A stretch of DNA of 42,107 nucleotides from Candidatus Omnitrophota bacterium (GTDB lineage: Bacteria > Omnitrophota > Gorgyraeia > Zapsychrales > Zapsychraceae): assembly GCA_016931055.1 (NCBI GenBank), contig JAFGFL010000091.1, forward strand, positions 1 through 42,107, written 5' to 3'. A program made the translations under genes and the position numbers. The notes under the pieces are model-generated. The model saw nothing but the letters and a program-made list of their open reading frames with translations. It searched no databases and was not told the origin of the DNA. Each line of letters starts with the position of its first letter. Position 1 is the first letter of the stretch. Shown piece by piece: positions 41,886 to 42,107 of this stretch.

Positions 41886-42107
41886 ATGGTCAAAGAAGTT
41901 CTAGACGAACGAGAATTTGAATTGGTCAACATTGTTGGGGCAGAATTGGGCTCCAACCAGCGCGACTTATCCCGCCGTATGGACCTTTCCCTGGGAATGG
42001 TCAATATGCTTATCCGCAGGCTCATTGCCAAAGGCTGTATTCGGATTGAACAGCTCAATAAACGAAAAGTCAAATATATTCTCACCCCAAAAGGATTTGC
42101 CGAGAAA
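41886..42107 (+). CDS. Winged helix-turn-helix regulator, partial (runs off the window)
   Basis: The first 74 codons of a MarR-like winged helix regulator. SNQRDLSRRMDLSLGMVNMLIRRLIAKGCI is a clear helix-turn-helix, followed by the wing (KRKVKYILTPKGFAEK). The ATG at 41886 has no Shine-Dalgarno sequence. The gene is cut by the window end, so total length and any C-terminal domain are unknown. Its own promoter carries palindromic sites, consistent with autoregulation. Related regulators can precede surface-polysaccharide clusters. Confidence 0.82.
   Translation, partial: MVKEVLDEREFELVNIVGAELGSNQRDLSRRMDLSLGMVNMLIRRLIAKGCIRIEQLNKRKVKYILTPKGFAEK

Overview
The window looks like a chromosomal segment of an anaerobic or fermentative bacterium with an outer membrane. 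The outer membrane is implied by an MlaE/MlaF/MlaD-type lipid transporter and a TonB-dependent receptor. Anaerobic life is implied by a one-polypeptide pyruvate:ferredoxin oxidoreductase, an oxygen-sensitive class III ribonucleotide reductase and several radical SAM enzymes. Gene content, moderate GC and many palindromic intergenic repeats suggest a candidate-phylum lineage such as Omnitrophota. That placement is an impression, since no rRNA or other marker gene is present.

Layout. 1-2570: an AT-richer restriction-modification island with a C5 cytosine methyltransferase, Vsr, and a PD-(D/E)XK-like protein that may be the cognate nuclease; the left edge carries repeats resembling an IS end. 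2720-3228: a frameshifted ORF6N gene containing a perfect 31-nt palindrome. 3294-9706: a GYF_2 membrane protein, pyruvate:ferredoxin oxidoreductase with a dihydroorotate-dehydrogenase-like partner, a receiver-only response regulator and a small secreted protein. 9846-13145: a tight run of two envelope proteins of unknown function and an ABC-2 exporter. 13285-16484: a response regulator, then MlaE, MlaF, MlaD and a small zinc-ribbon protein, with a 250-bp palindromic element between MlaE and MlaF. 16596-19450: a coiled-coil secreted protein with an almost leaderless promoter, and a membrane-embedded spermidine-synthase-like protein.

19420-22467 (minus strand): an FMN-binding/4Fe-4S membrane protein, a small membrane protein, an AmrS-type radical SAM enzyme and a small Tat-signal protein. 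This is the most intriguing uncharacterised module here. 22687-26635: a further radical SAM protein, then nrdD and its activase under a promoter carrying two NrdR-like boxes. 26787-30399: two adjacent GAF-GGDEF diguanylate cyclases that look like duplicates. 30555-42107: full-length cobalamin-dependent MetH, a CcdA/TlpA-like redox pair, a protein-L-isoaspartate methyltransferase with two plausible starts, MetF, a CDP-sugar-epimerase-like SDR, a DUF6580-like membrane protein, a cobalamin riboswitch with terminator controlling a BtuB-like receptor, and the start of a winged-helix regulator.

The genes combine into recognisable physiology. PFOR supplies reduced ferredoxin or flavodoxin that could serve the radical SAM enzymes. 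MetF feeds methyl-tetrahydrofolate to MetH, which needs cobalamin that the riboswitch-controlled receptor would import. At least six families of palindromic intergenic repeats are scattered between genes, one of them in three copies within about 6 kb. No tRNA, rRNA or CRISPR array was seen.
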